From: CBDFKQ01 sp965248855
GTDB taxonomy: Bacteria > Bacteroidota > Bacteroidia > Cytophagales > 172606-1
Assembly: GCA_965248855.1 (NCBI GenBank)
Contig: CBDFKQ010000024.1
Location: forward strand, 1 to 64,000
Reading direction: 5' to 3'
Length of the DNA: 64,000 nucleotides
Below, piece by piece: positions 9,701 through 18,305 of this stretch (the stretch's first letter is position 1; each line of letters starts with the position of its first letter). The translations under genes were made by a program, and so were the position numbers. Below the pieces are notes generated by a model. The model had not been told where the DNA came from, ran no database searches, and saw nothing but the letters and a program-made list of their open reading frames with translations.

Positions 9701-11755
9701 AATAACATTTATATTGGGGTCATTAACAGTCAATTTACCGGCAAACAAAGATGGTTTTGCATCAGCATTAAAAATTACATTATGGTAATTGTATTTGTTG
9801 TATTGTAATAAATTTATTACTGTGGCCACTCTGGCATTCATTTCTTCTTTTTTAAAACCGGATCCATCAAACCCAATATTCATATTAAGCTTTCCAATGG
9901 TTTTTTCTTGTTTTAATATTTTACCTAATGCCAGATTTTCAATTTTTATTAATCCTTTGTATGTACCGTTTGAAAATTTTTGATTGGTAGTTAAATTAAT
10001 TTCCGAAATAATGTTTCCTAAACTTGTTATTAAATCTGCATTGATTTTACAGTTATGAAACGCACCTTTTATTTTGGCAGTAAGTTTAATATTATTAGGT
10101 AAGGAAACAGAGCGGGGTAACAATTTAGGTGGAAAGAGATATCGTAAGTCTGACGAAGAAGTTGCGAAGGGTGCAATATTTATATTGAAACTACTGTGAT
10201 CAATATCAGGTAAATTTTTAATATTTCCATTAAGGCTTATTTGAGTATCGTTAAGTGTGCCTGCAACTAATTCATCTATACGTAAATCTTTTACCTGTCC
10301 GTGTAATTTGGTTTTTATGTGTAAAATCGTATTGCGCTCAACGTGGACAGGTATTTTTTTCAACAAACCGGGTTGAAAATACAATACATCCTGAACTGAA
10401 AATTTTGATTCTTTTATTTCTCCCTGCACCAGCATTTCAGGATATTCCTTACTGATGTTGGCAAATGATTTATAATCCGCCTTTATATCTGCTATTAAAT
10501 TTGAGTTTGATGTTTGTAAAACCAAACCTGACGCCTGAAGCCTTTTATTATCAAGAAAAAAATCAGTTTTAAAGTTTTTAATTACCAAACCACTTTTTTC
10601 TTTGGCACTCAGTTCTTTAATATTTGCTTTAATGGTATCGCCGGCATATTCGATATGATCGGAGGTAACAATAATATTACTTATTTGCAAGTGAGAAAAA
10701 TCAACTCCCTCTTTTTGTGGTGTTTTATTAAAATCATCATAAATAAATTCATTTCCTTCGAGGTTCAACTCTTCCAGTTTCATTTTCCATCCGGGTGCTG
10801 CAGGTGTGGCAGTTCTGTCTGCGCCTTTATCCTTTTTAATTTTTTTAATCAAATCCTGACGAAAATTAATTTTAGAACCACTTAAAGTAAATTGTTGAGC
10901 TTCTACATTTTGCCCGTCAATATCCAAATTATCTGTTTTTATATAAGATTTACCCACATCGGCTTTTAGAGTTTGGCCACTTGCTTTATCATGATAATAA
11001 ACGTGAACATCGTTTAATGAAAGTTTTTTTAGGGCAGTTATTAATTTATTATTTACCGTATTGTTTTTTTGTGCAACCGAATTAGTATCCACTAAATTAA
11101 TGGGTTCAGCCAGATTTGAATAATAAAAATTAGTATGCGAGAGTTCTATTTTATTAACCAGGTAGGTTGATTTAGATAGGTCAAACTTATCAAATGAAAC
11201 AAAAAATTCACCTAATCTTAAATTTATGTCGTTTTTTGTTTTATCGTCTTTATAAGTAAAAAAGATTTTTTGTAAATCAATTTTTTCAATTTTAAACTCC
11301 CAAGGCTTGGCAGTAGTATCTTTTACTTTAGGCGTTGTACTTGCAAATGCCTTTATAATAAAATCATAATTGAAGGCACTGTCCGAATTTAATCTGCTAA
11401 TGTGGGCGGTGGTTTGCTCAAGTTTAATTTTATTTACATTAATATTTTTTTTCTTTAAAGCCCAAAAATCCAAATCGACACTTAATTTACCGGCGTATAA
11501 TAGGGTGTCATGCTTTTGATCTTCTGCATAAAATTTTTTAATTACTATGTATTTAGGGAAACCGACATTAATCTCGGCAACCGATACTTTTGTTTTTAAT
11601 TTTCCTTCTAAAAATGTAACTGCTTTCTGAGTAATTAAATGCTGAACAGAAGGGATTTGTAAGGCAACAATTGCAATAATTAAAATACCAATGATGATAC
11701 ACAGTATCCACAAAAAAACTTTAAATGTTGTTTTAAGTATTTTACGTCCGCTCAT
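6761..11755 (-). CDS. tamB: TamB-like translocation and assembly module protein
   Basis: A very long (1664 residues) inner-membrane-anchored, periplasm-spanning protein of the TamB/AsmA-like bridge family. One transmembrane helix lies at about residues 10-32 (WILCIIIGILIIAIVALQIP). The body is repetitive amphipathic beta-strand sequence, as expected of a hydrophobic-groove bridge. The C-terminal 400 residues form the conserved DUF490/TamB domain (for example GRYQILSGTYNLSFFGLLKRQF and the ending ELIQTGGGIIFVRDYNALRELF). It is followed at once by tamL. By analogy the pair helps build the outer membrane, in barrel assembly or lipid transport. Confidence 0.85.
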   Translation of the reverse strand: MSGRKILKTTFKVFLWILCIIIGILIIAIVALQIPSVQHLITQKAVTFLEGKLKTKVSVAEINVGFPKYIVIKKFYAEDQKHDTLLYAGKLSVDLDFWALKKKNINVNKIKLEQTTAHISRLNSDSAFNYDFIIKAFASTTPKVKDTTAKPWEFKIEKIDLQKIFFTYKDDKTKNDINLRLGEFFVSFDKFDLSKSTYLVNKIELSHTNFYYSNLAEPINLVDTNSVAQKNNTVNNKLITALKKLSLNDVHVYYHDKASGQTLKADVGKSYIKTDNLDIDGQNVEAQQFTLSGSKINFRQDLIKKIKKDKGADRTATPAAPGWKMKLEELNLEGNEFIYDDFNKTPQKEGVDFSHLQISNIIVTSDHIEYAGDTIKANIKELSAKEKSGLVIKNFKTDFFLDNKRLQASGLVLQTSNSNLIADIKADYKSFANISKEYPEMLVQGEIKESKFSVQDVLYFQPGLLKKIPVHVERNTILHIKTKLHGQVKDLRIDELVAGTLNDTQISLNGNIKNLPDIDHSSFNINIAPFATSSSDLRYLFPPKLLPRSVSLPNNIKLTAKIKGAFHNCKINADLITSLGNIISEINLTTNQKFSNGTYKGLIKIENLALGKILKQEKTIGKLNMNIGFDGSGFKKEEMNARVATVINLLQYNKYNYHNVIFNADAKPSLFAGKLTVNDPNINVILKASADFRNQVPRYIADLDLKNATLKKLNLSKKDIRSRLKITADLKYKDLNNINGNIGIRKVAVVSAGKVYLIDSLLYVSIQEKAKTDIKINSDIMSGYFKGNINLSGIYGALENHFNTYFETHEKKDKKATPQNFDFKIDLKNPEILTDILIPNLDSLQTGVISGKFDSRNNELDFNTQIYGLKYSGIKADSIQLDIKSDVEKLNANFSVARVQKSNIILNRTSIKVFVKDDNINTRLDIRDSVDKVKYVISGLLKSIKSEYVFHLNPDSLELNYKPWQVANDNSIHFGKKGLIFNDLVLRSKDQKLIIDNVNKQPSSINVGFDNFKLATIGEIFQSDTSFLAGTLNGFVKYYHEQKDTILTSDLKINKFAYIGMPVGDIAINADRKSNSRIDAKLTLSGNQNDLNISGFYNTSASATSPLNFEAVINKLNLASIAPFVQTQVKQLTGTASGNMTIGGSSTIPIVKGKLTFDTTTIKPSYLNTVLKLNGQSLNFDPQGLHLNNFIIKDSANNQAVISGDVLTQDYSYFTFNLDFSTDQFQVMNTTFKDNKMYYGKIFLNSQLTIVGDSYKPIVNGNLRMTGQSNFTYVVQQTTETVTGQKGIVTFVDGNADKDPFIKQMKLQTKKDTLRSELKGFELSANIEIDTTSTLQVVIDPVAGDQLKVKGQTTLSLTIDPAGAIDLTGRYQILSGTYNLSFFGLLKRQFTIDNTSSIIWSGDPYDATLDINATYTVVATAMELVKDQLTSSSPGDLNRYKQKFPFLVKLHLKGKLTQPSVSFTLDMPPSKQNVLEGIVYAKIQELNTRESELNKQVFALFLLQRFLAEDPLASTSTGIEDNVRGSVSKLLTQQLNNLTGQIKGVQLSLDLNSRTDYSTGQAQGNTNLQLGVSKNLFNDRVVVKVAGNVNLEGSSTTNQDDISSFLGDLILEYKLTEDGRFRLEGFRQRTFDLVSGELIQTGGGIIFVRDYNALRELFSSKVKE

Positions 11756-12196
11756 ATTTTAATTTTAAATTATATTACACACTTATTATACTACTATGTG
11801 CAAATATTTCCTCAATGTGTTATAAAAATAAAAATTATTTATTCTTATTTTCTTAATTGTAGAAGTTGGTTATTTTCTTTCAAAAAAAATACCTGAATTT
11901 GATAATCAGATTTTTAGCTTCAAATAAAAAAATATTTTTATTTAATTTATCTGTTTTAAAGGATAAAAGTCAGATTAGAAAAAATTTTGGTTGTTTTACT
12001 TTTTTTGATTTTGATAATATAATAAATATGTATACCGTGAGAATTAGAGTGAATAAATGCGGAAGATATTAACAATTAAAATTAAATTTATTTTTAATTA
12101 TTTTGGTAAAAACAATTGATTGCTTCTAATAAGAAATAAAAAAAATGCCTGTTGAAAATAAATCCAACAGGCATTTTTATTTTAATTATTAAAACC
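11756..12196. other. AT-rich intergenic region between tamB and the GMC dehydrogenase
   Basis: It holds the upstream region of tamB (minus strand) and the 3' end of the dehydrogenase operon. A near -7 box (AATATTTG read on the minus strand, about 11807-11814) lies about 50 bp before tamB. The only sizeable frame (11866-12072, plus strand) has composition typical of random AT-rich sequence, and I do not call it a gene. The one clear structure is the hairpin at 12144-12175. Confidence 0.5.
12144..12175. terminator. Hairpin terminator after GMC dehydrogenase operon
   Basis: An 11-bp perfect stem, AATGCCTGTTG with CAACAGGCATT, closes a 10-base loop and is flanked by A-runs on the left and T-runs on the right. 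It can therefore terminate in either direction. Read on the minus strand it lies just behind the dehydrogenase stop. Confidence 0.8.
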
Positions 12197-13909
12197 CTAT
12201 AAATTTTTCTTTTTCATTTCTTTCACTGCATAATCAACCGCCCTTGCTGTTAAGGCCATATAAGTAAGTGATGGATTTTGTGTTGATGTGGAAGTCATAC
12301 AGGCTCCATCTGTTATAAATACATTTTTACATTCATGTAATTGATTCCACTTATTTAACAGGGAAGTTTTTGTATCCTTGCCCATCCTTACACCTCCCAT
12401 TTCGTGAATATCCAAGCCGGGTGCCTGGTTGGAGTAACTAGTATGAATGTTTTTGTATCCCAGCTTTGTAAACATTTCTGAAAATTGTTCAAAAAAATCT
12501 TTAACCATTTTTTTATCATTTTCATCATGTTCAACTGAAATTTTTATTTGAGGTATCCCCCAGGCATCGACTTTTGTTTTATCCAAAGCAACATAATTAC
12601 TTGGTTTTGGAATTGTTTCACCCATCATATAAGAACCGACATTCCATGGCCCCACTTTTGGATTTAGTAAACTTTCTTTTAAACCTTCTCCTATTCCGTT
12701 TCTATCTGCCCAGCTTCCTCTAAAAGATTCAACTCCTGCTGCATATCCTCTCAAAAAGTTTGTTTCTTGTTTTAAAACATTTCTAAAACGCGGAATGTAG
12801 GCACTTGTCGGCCTTCGCCCATCAGTAGTAAATTCTTTAAATCCTTCTACCTCTGCCAAAATTCTTGCTCCATAATGATGAAAGGCAACATACTTGCCCA
12901 ACAAACCATTATCATTGCCCAATCCGGTAGGAAAACGTTTTGAAACAGAATTCATCAGGATTAAATTGGTATTGATTGCTCCGGCATTTAAAAAAATAAC
13001 AGGCGCATAATACTCAATCATTTCCTTTGTATTGGTATCAATTACTTTTACGCCGACCGCTTTTCCCTTCTTATCATCGTATATTATAGAATGTACAACC
13101 GAAAAAGGTCTTAAGGTCATTTTTCCTGTTTTTTCTGCCCATGGCAATGTTGAAGAATTACTGCTAAAATACCCTCCAAACGGGCAACCTCGCTGACACA
13201 AATCACGTTTTTGACATTGTGCCCTCCCCTGATCATAATGAATTTGTTTGGGTTCGGTTAAATGTGCACAACGCGCATAAATAACATGGCGGTCAGTATA
13301 TAATTTTGAAATTTTTTCTTTAAAATCCTTTTCCACGCATGTTAATTCAATTGGAGGTAAAAATTCTCCATCAGGCAAAGTAGCAATACCATCCTTATTT
13401 CCTGATATACCTACAAATTTCTCAACATAGCTATACCATTGTGCAATATCATTATACCTGATAGGCCAATCAACAGCAAAACCATCGCGTGCAGGCCCTT
13501 CAAAATCAAAATCGCTCCATCGTTGTGTTTGGCGTGCCCACAGTAAAGATTTTCCTCCTACCTGATAGCCTCTTATCCAATCAAAAGGTTTTTCCTGTAT
13601 GTATGGATGTTCATCATCTTTTACAAAAAAATGAACCGCATCTTCTTTAAATGCATAACATTTACTTACTATAGGGTTTGCCTGAATAATGTCGAGCGGT
13701 AATTGGCCCCGGTGTTTAAACTCCCAAGGCAACATATTTGTAGTCGGGTAATCTGTAATATGCTTTACATCCTTACCACGTTCCAGCACTAATGTTTTTA
13801 ATCCATGCCCTGTAAGTTCTTTTGCAGCCCAACCTCCACTCATTCCCGATCCAATAACAATAGCATCAAAAGTTCTGTCTTTTATATCGTCAATATTAAT
13901 ATTAGCCAT
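12197..13909 (-). CDS. GMC-family FAD-dependent dehydrogenase, large subunit
   Basis: A flavoenzyme of the glucose-methanol-choline family, resembling the catalytic subunit of gluconate or sugar dehydrogenases. The FAD-binding GSGMSGG lies at about residues 20-26, with the second dinucleotide block ending LVLERGKD. The C-terminal domain has HEMGGVRMGKD and, near the end, NVFITDGACMTSTSTQNPSLTYMALTARA. Cys232, Cys238 and Cys242 (CQKRDLCQRGC) have the C-x5-C-x3-C spacing of the [3Fe-4S] site of FAD-dependent glucose dehydrogenases, so electrons probably leave through a cluster. There is no signal peptide; export may occur together with the Tat-like small subunit encoded 4 bp upstream. Substrate unknown. 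No cytochrome subunit gene is nearby. Confidence 0.85.
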   Translation of the reverse strand: MANINIDDIKDRTFDAIVIGSGMSGGWAAKELTGHGLKTLVLERGKDVKHITDYPTTNMLPWEFKHRGQLPLDIIQANPIVSKCYAFKEDAVHFFVKDDEHPYIQEKPFDWIRGYQVGGKSLLWARQTQRWSDFDFEGPARDGFAVDWPIRYNDIAQWYSYVEKFVGISGNKDGIATLPDGEFLPPIELTCVEKDFKEKISKLYTDRHVIYARCAHLTEPKQIHYDQGRAQCQKRDLCQRGCPFGGYFSSNSSTLPWAEKTGKMTLRPFSVVHSIIYDDKKGKAVGVKVIDTNTKEMIEYYAPVIFLNAGAINTNLILMNSVSKRFPTGLGNDNGLLGKYVAFHHYGARILAEVEGFKEFTTDGRRPTSAYIPRFRNVLKQETNFLRGYAAGVESFRGSWADRNGIGEGLKESLLNPKVGPWNVGSYMMGETIPKPSNYVALDKTKVDAWGIPQIKISVEHDENDKKMVKDFFEQFSEMFTKLGYKNIHTSYSNQAPGLDIHEMGGVRMGKDTKTSLLNKWNQLHECKNVFITDGACMTSTSTQNPSLTYMALTARAVDYAVKEMKKKNL

Positions 13910-13913
13910 TTTT

Positions 13914-14438
13914 TTATTTTTTTATTAAGGGTACACATCCATGAAACCTGCCGGGCACCAATTCATATTTTAAAAGATTTGTCATAACATATTCAGAATT
14001 TAAATATCCTTGAACAGTTAGATTTTTAACCAGATTATAAAAGCTTTTGGTTTCATTATCAGTTGATTTTTCCATTTCTTTAAGCAAATTTGTTTTTTCA
14101 ACTTTACTGCATTCAGTAAAAGTTTTTCCATTTGCTTTCTTGGCCGACTGATCAAGATTTGATAATCCGTTTTTGAAAGTTTCTTGTGCCTTACTGTCAT
14201 AACAATCTGCTACCATTATCTGCACAAATTTACCGACACCAATTTGTTTTGCACCGGGAGTATTTGTTGCGGGTATTATTGTCTCAACCATTTCATCCAA
14301 AATCAATTCTTTATCAGCAGATAAATATAATTTCGCACTGTTAATGTCTTTGGCTTTCCATTGAGAAGCCCAGGTCGGTACACTTATAACGCTGCCAATG
14401 GTAAGCGCCACATACTTTATTGCTTCACGTCTTTCCAT
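13914..14438 (-). CDS. Gluconate 2-dehydrogenase subunit 3 family protein
   Basis: A 174-residue small subunit of a membrane-associated dehydrogenase. The N-terminus MERREAIKYVALTIGSVIS has a twin Arg followed by a hydrophobic segment, resembling a Tat signal. The family block ETIIPATNTPGAKQIGV is at about residues 52-68. Such subunits are exported by Tat and carry or stabilise the FAD large subunit, encoded here 4 bp downstream. The two genes clearly form one operon read leftward. Confidence 0.85.
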   Translation of the reverse strand: MERREAIKYVALTIGSVISVPTWASQWKAKDINSAKLYLSADKELILDEMVETIIPATNTPGAKQIGVGKFVQIMVADCYDSKAQETFKNGLSNLDQSAKKANGKTFTECSKVEKTNLLKEMEKSTDNETKSFYNLVKNLTVQGYLNSEYVMTNLLKYELVPGRFHGCVPLIKK

Positions 14439-14564
14439 TTATAATTTTATAAAAAATGAAATATTAATTTTTATTCTTTTTATAATAATATTTTAGAAAT
14501 CAAAGTTAGGCTTTATTCTTAAAAAAATAAAATGAAGATTTATTAATGACATCAAAAATACCGG

Positions 14565-14590
14565 TTTATCAATATCGATATATTGATAAT
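14565..14590 (+). repeat. Palindromic intergenic repeat core, copy 1
   Basis: TTTATCAATATCGATAT continuing with ATTGATAA is an almost perfect inverted repeat. It is the cleanest copy of a core found at seven intergenic sites in this window. It lies between the divergent dehydrogenase operon and menD, 193 bp before copy 2 in the same orientation. Confidence 0.65.
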
Positions 14591-14757
14591 TAAAATAATC
14601 TCTAAAAACCAAATCCAAGGTATTTCAGTTAAGTTGTTATAATTCATATGATATCCATTTTCAACTTATGTTTTCTTACGAACATTTTTTCCTTTTTTGA
14701 AATGAAAATTTTTCCTTTTCGAAAATCCTTTTGATTATTTTGTGATTTAAATATCGT

Positions 14758-14783
14758 TTTATCAATATTGATATATTAATAAT
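14758..14783 (+). repeat. Palindromic intergenic repeat core, copy 2
   Basis: TTTATCAATATTGATATATT followed by AATAATT differs from copy 1 at only a few positions and has the same orientation. The 190 bp between the two copies hold nothing else that I recognise. Confidence 0.6.
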
Positions 14784-14893
14784 TGAATTAAAAAATCTGC
14801 ACTTCTTATGCCTGACTAAAAGGCATTAATATCAAATCTCTCCCTCCCTATGCGGCTTCTCTTCAATTAAGATTAATTTCAAAAAATCATTCG

Positions 14894-14901
14894 CATATTT
14901 G
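14894..14901 (+). promoter_or_regulatory. Putative -7 box of menD
   Basis: CATATTTG differs from the Bacteroidota -7 consensus TAnnTTTG only at the first base. It ends 23 bp before the TTG chosen as the menD start. That implies a very short leader and leaves no room for an earlier start codon. Confidence 0.4.
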
Positions 14902-14924
14902 CAGTTTATAAAATCAAAAAAATT

Positions 14925-16646
14925 TTGTACGAAATCATTCAAAATATAATTGAGATTTGTTTTCAAAAGGGCGTAAAACATTTTATCATTTGTCCGGGTT
15001 CGAGGTCTGCTCCACTAACAATTACCCTTGCACGTAATCTTAAAATAAAAACAATTGTAATTGCCGATGAACGTGCTGCTGCTTATACTGCATTGGGTAT
15101 GGCCCTGCAAACTAAAGAAACCATTGGCTTGGTATGTACATCTGGTACTGCGGTTTTAAATTTTGCTCCGGCAATAGCCGAAGCTTTTTTTCAGGAAATA
15201 CCTTTGTTAATTTTTACTGCCGACAGGCCTGCAGAGTGGATAGCACAACAGGATGGGCAAACACTATTTCAAAAAGATGCGTATGGAAAAAACATAAAAG
15301 CAAGTTTTGAATTTCCTTACGATTATAATCATAAAGATTCTTTATGGCTTGGAAACAGAATAATAAATGAAGCTATAAATTTATCTCAACAATTTCCGAA
15401 AGGACCTACACACATAAATTTCCCTTTTAGAGAACCGCTATACCCTGCAAAAGATGAAAAATTTATATTAAATAAAAATGTAAAAATCGTAAATAGATTT
15501 CAATCCCACTCCATTTTATCGCCTGCTCAATGGCAACAGATTTTTGAAATTTGGGAAGATGCCGAAAGAAAATTAATAGTTGTCGGTCAGCAGGATTTAG
15601 ATGAAGATTTAAGTTTGATATTAAAACATTTACAGGAAGATTGGGAAATACCGGTAGTTGGAGATATTATTTCTAATATTCATCATCTAAACGAATCCAT
15701 CAGACATCAGGATTTATTTTTAATAAATACCGATGAGATTTTATTGAATAAATTAAAACCTGATCTGTTAATTACTTTTGGAAAAAGTTTAATCTCAAAA
15801 AATTTAAAATCTTTTTTAAGAAATTACAAACCCGAGTTTCATTTTCACATTCAACCTGCCGGAAATGTGGCCGATACTTTTCAAACATTAACACACAGCA
15901 TACCTACGGAACCCAATTATTTTTTTACGACTTTATATAATGATCTTGATTTTATTAAATATCAATCATCCGACGAATCTGAATTAAACCCTGAATACCA
16001 TGAGCTATGGAAAACGCAAGATAGAAGAGCATTTAGTATATTAAATGAAGGTTTAAATGAAAGCAAATTTTGTGAATTTAAATCGATATTTAAAGTCATT
16101 GAAAGTATTCCGGGCGATAGTATCCTGCATTTATCTAACAGTATGCCTGTTCGTTATGCTAACTTTTTAAGTATCAATCCCAATAAAAAAGTTGAAATAT
16201 TTGCCAACAGAGGTACGAGCGGAATAGATGGTTGCACAAGCACAGCCACCGGTGCAGCAAAAATGACCGATAAAATTGTTACACTCATTACCGGTGATAT
16301 GGCTTTTTTTTACGACAGGAATGCTCTTTGGCAAAGTAAAATACCTAATAACCTGAGAATTATAATTTTAAATAATCACGGAGGCGGAATTTTCAGAATG
16401 ATAGATGCCGGAAATCAACCTGAATTGGAAGAGTTTTTTGAAACCAAAAATTTATTGACCGCCGCAAATACTGCAAATGATTTTAATTTGGATTATTACT
16501 TTTGCAAAACTGAAATAGAATTAGATAATAACCTGATTTCCTTTTTTAGTACTTCCGGAAAAGGAAAAATTTTAGAAATCGAAACTGATGTTATAATTAA
16601 CACTGAAGTTTATAATAAAATAAAAAATTCTTTTAAACATATTTAA
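14925..16646 (+). CDS. menD: 2-succinyl-5-enolpyruvyl-6-hydroxy-3-cyclohexene-1-carboxylate synthase (MenD)
   Basis: A ThDP enzyme of menaquinone synthesis that joins isochorismate with 2-oxoglutarate in the cytosol. PGSRSAP is at 24-30. ADERAAAY places the conserved ThDP-activating Glu at residue 49. The ThDP/Mg motif begins at GDM (457) and ends at NN (483-484). At 573 residues it has the family length. The start is TTG: there is no in-frame ATG nearby, the family's conserved region begins within the first 25 residues, and a promoter box lies just upstream. It is followed 12 bp later by menB. Confidence 0.92.
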   Translation: MYEIIQNIIEICFQKGVKHFIICPGSRSAPLTITLARNLKIKTIVIADERAAAYTALGMALQTKETIGLVCTSGTAVLNFAPAIAEAFFQEIPLLIFTADRPAEWIAQQDGQTLFQKDAYGKNIKASFEFPYDYNHKDSLWLGNRIINEAINLSQQFPKGPTHINFPFREPLYPAKDEKFILNKNVKIVNRFQSHSILSPAQWQQIFEIWEDAERKLIVVGQQDLDEDLSLILKHLQEDWEIPVVGDIISNIHHLNESIRHQDLFLINTDEILLNKLKPDLLITFGKSLISKNLKSFLRNYKPEFHFHIQPAGNVADTFQTLTHSIPTEPNYFFTTLYNDLDFIKYQSSDESELNPEYHELWKTQDRRAFSILNEGLNESKFCEFKSIFKVIESIPGDSILHLSNSMPVRYANFLSINPNKKVEIFANRGTSGIDGCTSTATGAAKMTDKIVTLITGDMAFFYDRNALWQSKIPNNLRIIILNNHGGGIFRMIDAGNQPELEEFFETKNLLTAANTANDFNLDYYFCKTEIELDNNLISFFSTSGKGKILEIETDVIINTEVYNKIKNSFKHI

Positions 16647-16658
16647 TATTTTAACAAA

Positions 16659-17483
16659 ATGAGTTCAAAAATAGCTTGGGAAACCATAAAAACCTTTGAA
16701 GAAATAAAATTTGATTATTACAACGGAATAGGAAAAATTACTATTAACCGGCCGGAGAAACGCAATGCATTTACTCCTCAAACAGTTATGGAAATGATTG
16801 AGGCAATGAATTATTGCAGGTATGATGATAAAATTGGTGTAATTGTTTTAACCGGCGAAGGGCCGGATGCATTTTGTAGTGGAGGTGATCAAAATGTGCG
16901 TGGGCATGGTGGTTACGTAGGCAAAGATGGCGTTGCAAGATTAAATGTTCTTGATCTTCAAAGAATAATTCGTTCAATTCCAAAACCTGTAGTTGCAATG
17001 GTTGCAGGTTGGGCAATTGGTGGCGGACATGTATTACATGTAGTATGTGATTTAACAATTGCTGCTGATAATGCAAAATTTGGTCAAACAGGTCCTAATG
17101 TTGGTAGTTTTGATGGAGGGTTTGGTGCATCTTATTTAGCGCGTATTGTTGGTCAGAAAAAAGCACGAGAAATTTGGTTTCTATGCGATAAATATAATGC
17201 GCAGGAAGCTTTGGATATGGGATTGGTAAACAAAGTTGTACCTCTTGAAAAATTAGAAGAAACAACGATAGAATGGTGTGGAAAAATTTTAGAAAAATCA
17301 CCTATTGCTTTAAGGATGTTAAAAGCTTCGTTCAATGCAGAGCTTGATGGCCAGGCCGGAATCCAAGAGTTGGCAGGCAATGCAACGCTTTTATATTATC
17401 TGTCCGACGAGGCAAAAGAAGGCAAACAAGCTTATTTGGAAAAAAGAAAACCCGATTTTTCTAAATTTCCAAAATTTCCTTAA
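16659..17483 (+). CDS. menB: 1,4-dihydroxy-2-naphthoyl-CoA synthase (MenB)
   Basis: A crotonase-fold enzyme that closes the naphthoquinone ring of menaquinone from o-succinylbenzoyl-CoA. It has FCSGGDQNVRGHGGY and the oxyanion-hole helix GWAIGGGHVLHVVCDL, with QTGPNVGSFDGG after it and the family C-terminus LEKRKPDFSKFPKFP. Gly145 in QTG is the residue that marks the bicarbonate-dependent (E. coli-like) class; the other class has Asp there. The length of 274 is typical. It forms an operon with menD. A hairpin follows the stop. Confidence 0.95.
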   Translation: MSSKIAWETIKTFEEIKFDYYNGIGKITINRPEKRNAFTPQTVMEMIEAMNYCRYDDKIGVIVLTGEGPDAFCSGGDQNVRGHGGYVGKDGVARLNVLDLQRIIRSIPKPVVAMVAGWAIGGGHVLHVVCDLTIAADNAKFGQTGPNVGSFDGGFGASYLARIVGQKKAREIWFLCDKYNAQEALDMGLVNKVVPLEKLEETTIEWCGKILEKSPIALRMLKASFNAELDGQAGIQELAGNATLLYYLSDEAKEGKQAYLEKRKPDFSKFPKFP

Positions 17484-17542
17484 TTAATAAATTAGATTGA
17501 TTAAATAGTATTTTTTAATTTTTTTGCTTAGAATTTTATAAT

Positions 17543-17570
17543 CCAATGCCTATAAAAATTATAGCATTGG
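17543..17570 (+). terminator. Hairpin after menB
   Basis: CCAATGCCTATAA and TTATAGCATTGG pair with a single bulged C around a 3-base loop, followed by AT-rich sequence without a strong T-run. It is probably the end of the menDB transcript. Confidence 0.5.
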
Positions 17571-17633
17571 CATAATTATTTTACATAAAATCGAAATTTA
17601 AAAAAACATATTTTCAACTTAAATACTCAAATC

Positions 17634-18233
17634 ATGAAATTTGCTCATTTATTAACTGTAACTGCAATAAGCGGAATTTGCTTATTAACAGCTTGCGACC
17701 CAACTCCAAATAAAAAGGATACTAAAGAAACAACTGAAAAAGAAAATGATGCAAAAATTGAAGCAACGGCTCCAACAGATTCTGCATCACGTTCCGAAAA
17801 GAAAGACGCTGATTGGATAGTTGAAACTGCCAGTGGCGGAATGCTTGAAGTAGAAGCAGGTAAACTTGCTTTACAAAAAGCAGTATCACCGGAAATTAAA
17901 AAATTTGCACAACATTTAATTGATGACCACACAGCAGCTAACAATGATTTAAAAAAATTAGCTGAAACCAAAAATGTAACTTTACCTCCTGATTTAGCAG
18001 ATAAAGATCAAAAAGTTTTAAACGGATTGAAAGAAAAATCAGGTGTAGATTTTGATAAAAAATTTATCAGTGATATGATAAGTGACCATAAAGATGATAT
18101 TGACAGTTTTGAAAAGGCATCGGATAAAGCAAATGATCCTGCAATTAAAGATTTCGCTGCCAAACATTTACCGGCATTATTGAAACACCGTGAAATGGCA
18201 GAAGCAATAGAAAAAGGTATTAAACATATGTAA
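17634..18233 (+). CDS. DUF4142 family lipoprotein
   Basis: A 199-residue envelope lipoprotein. The signal ends LLTACD, placing the lipidated Cys at 21, followed by a Lys/Glu/Thr-rich linker to about residue 60. The DUF4142 domain is a ferritin-like helical bundle with SGGMLEVEAGKLALQKA and KKFAQHLIDDHTAANNDLKKLA, then DFDKKFISDMISDHKDDI. The recurring His/Asp/Glu pattern resembles metal-binding bundles, but the biochemical role is unknown. DUF4142 genes often occur with general-stress genes, which fits the YtxH and holin-like genes nearby. Confidence 0.85.
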   Translation: MKFAHLLTVTAISGICLLTACDPTPNKKDTKETTEKENDAKIEATAPTDSASRSEKKDADWIVETASGGMLEVEAGKLALQKAVSPEIKKFAQHLIDDHTAANNDLKKLAETKNVTLPPDLADKDQKVLNGLKEKSGVDFDKKFISDMISDHKDDIDSFEKASDKANDPAIKDFAAKHLPALLKHREMAEAIEKGIKHM

Positions 18234-18243
18234 TATTTATTTC

Positions 18244-18295
18244 TTATAATAAAAAAGCTCGATAGGCATATGCCTATCGAGCTTTTTTATTATAA
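18244..18295. terminator. Bidirectional terminator, 52-bp perfect palindrome
   Basis: The sequence is a perfect palindrome centred between 18269 and 18270 (GGCATATGCC) with A-run and T-run flanks. It lies between the convergent DUF4142 and XRE genes. The GC-rich centre (GCTCGATAGGCAT arm) makes it a strong terminator in both directions. Confidence 0.85.
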
Positions 18296-18305
18296 ACTAT
18301 TTATG

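Noticed and set aside
11866..12072. 68-codon ORF in the spacer before tamB
   Set aside because: Composition is that of translated AT-rich noise (Phe, Lys, Asn, Ile), with no recognisable motif and no start context.
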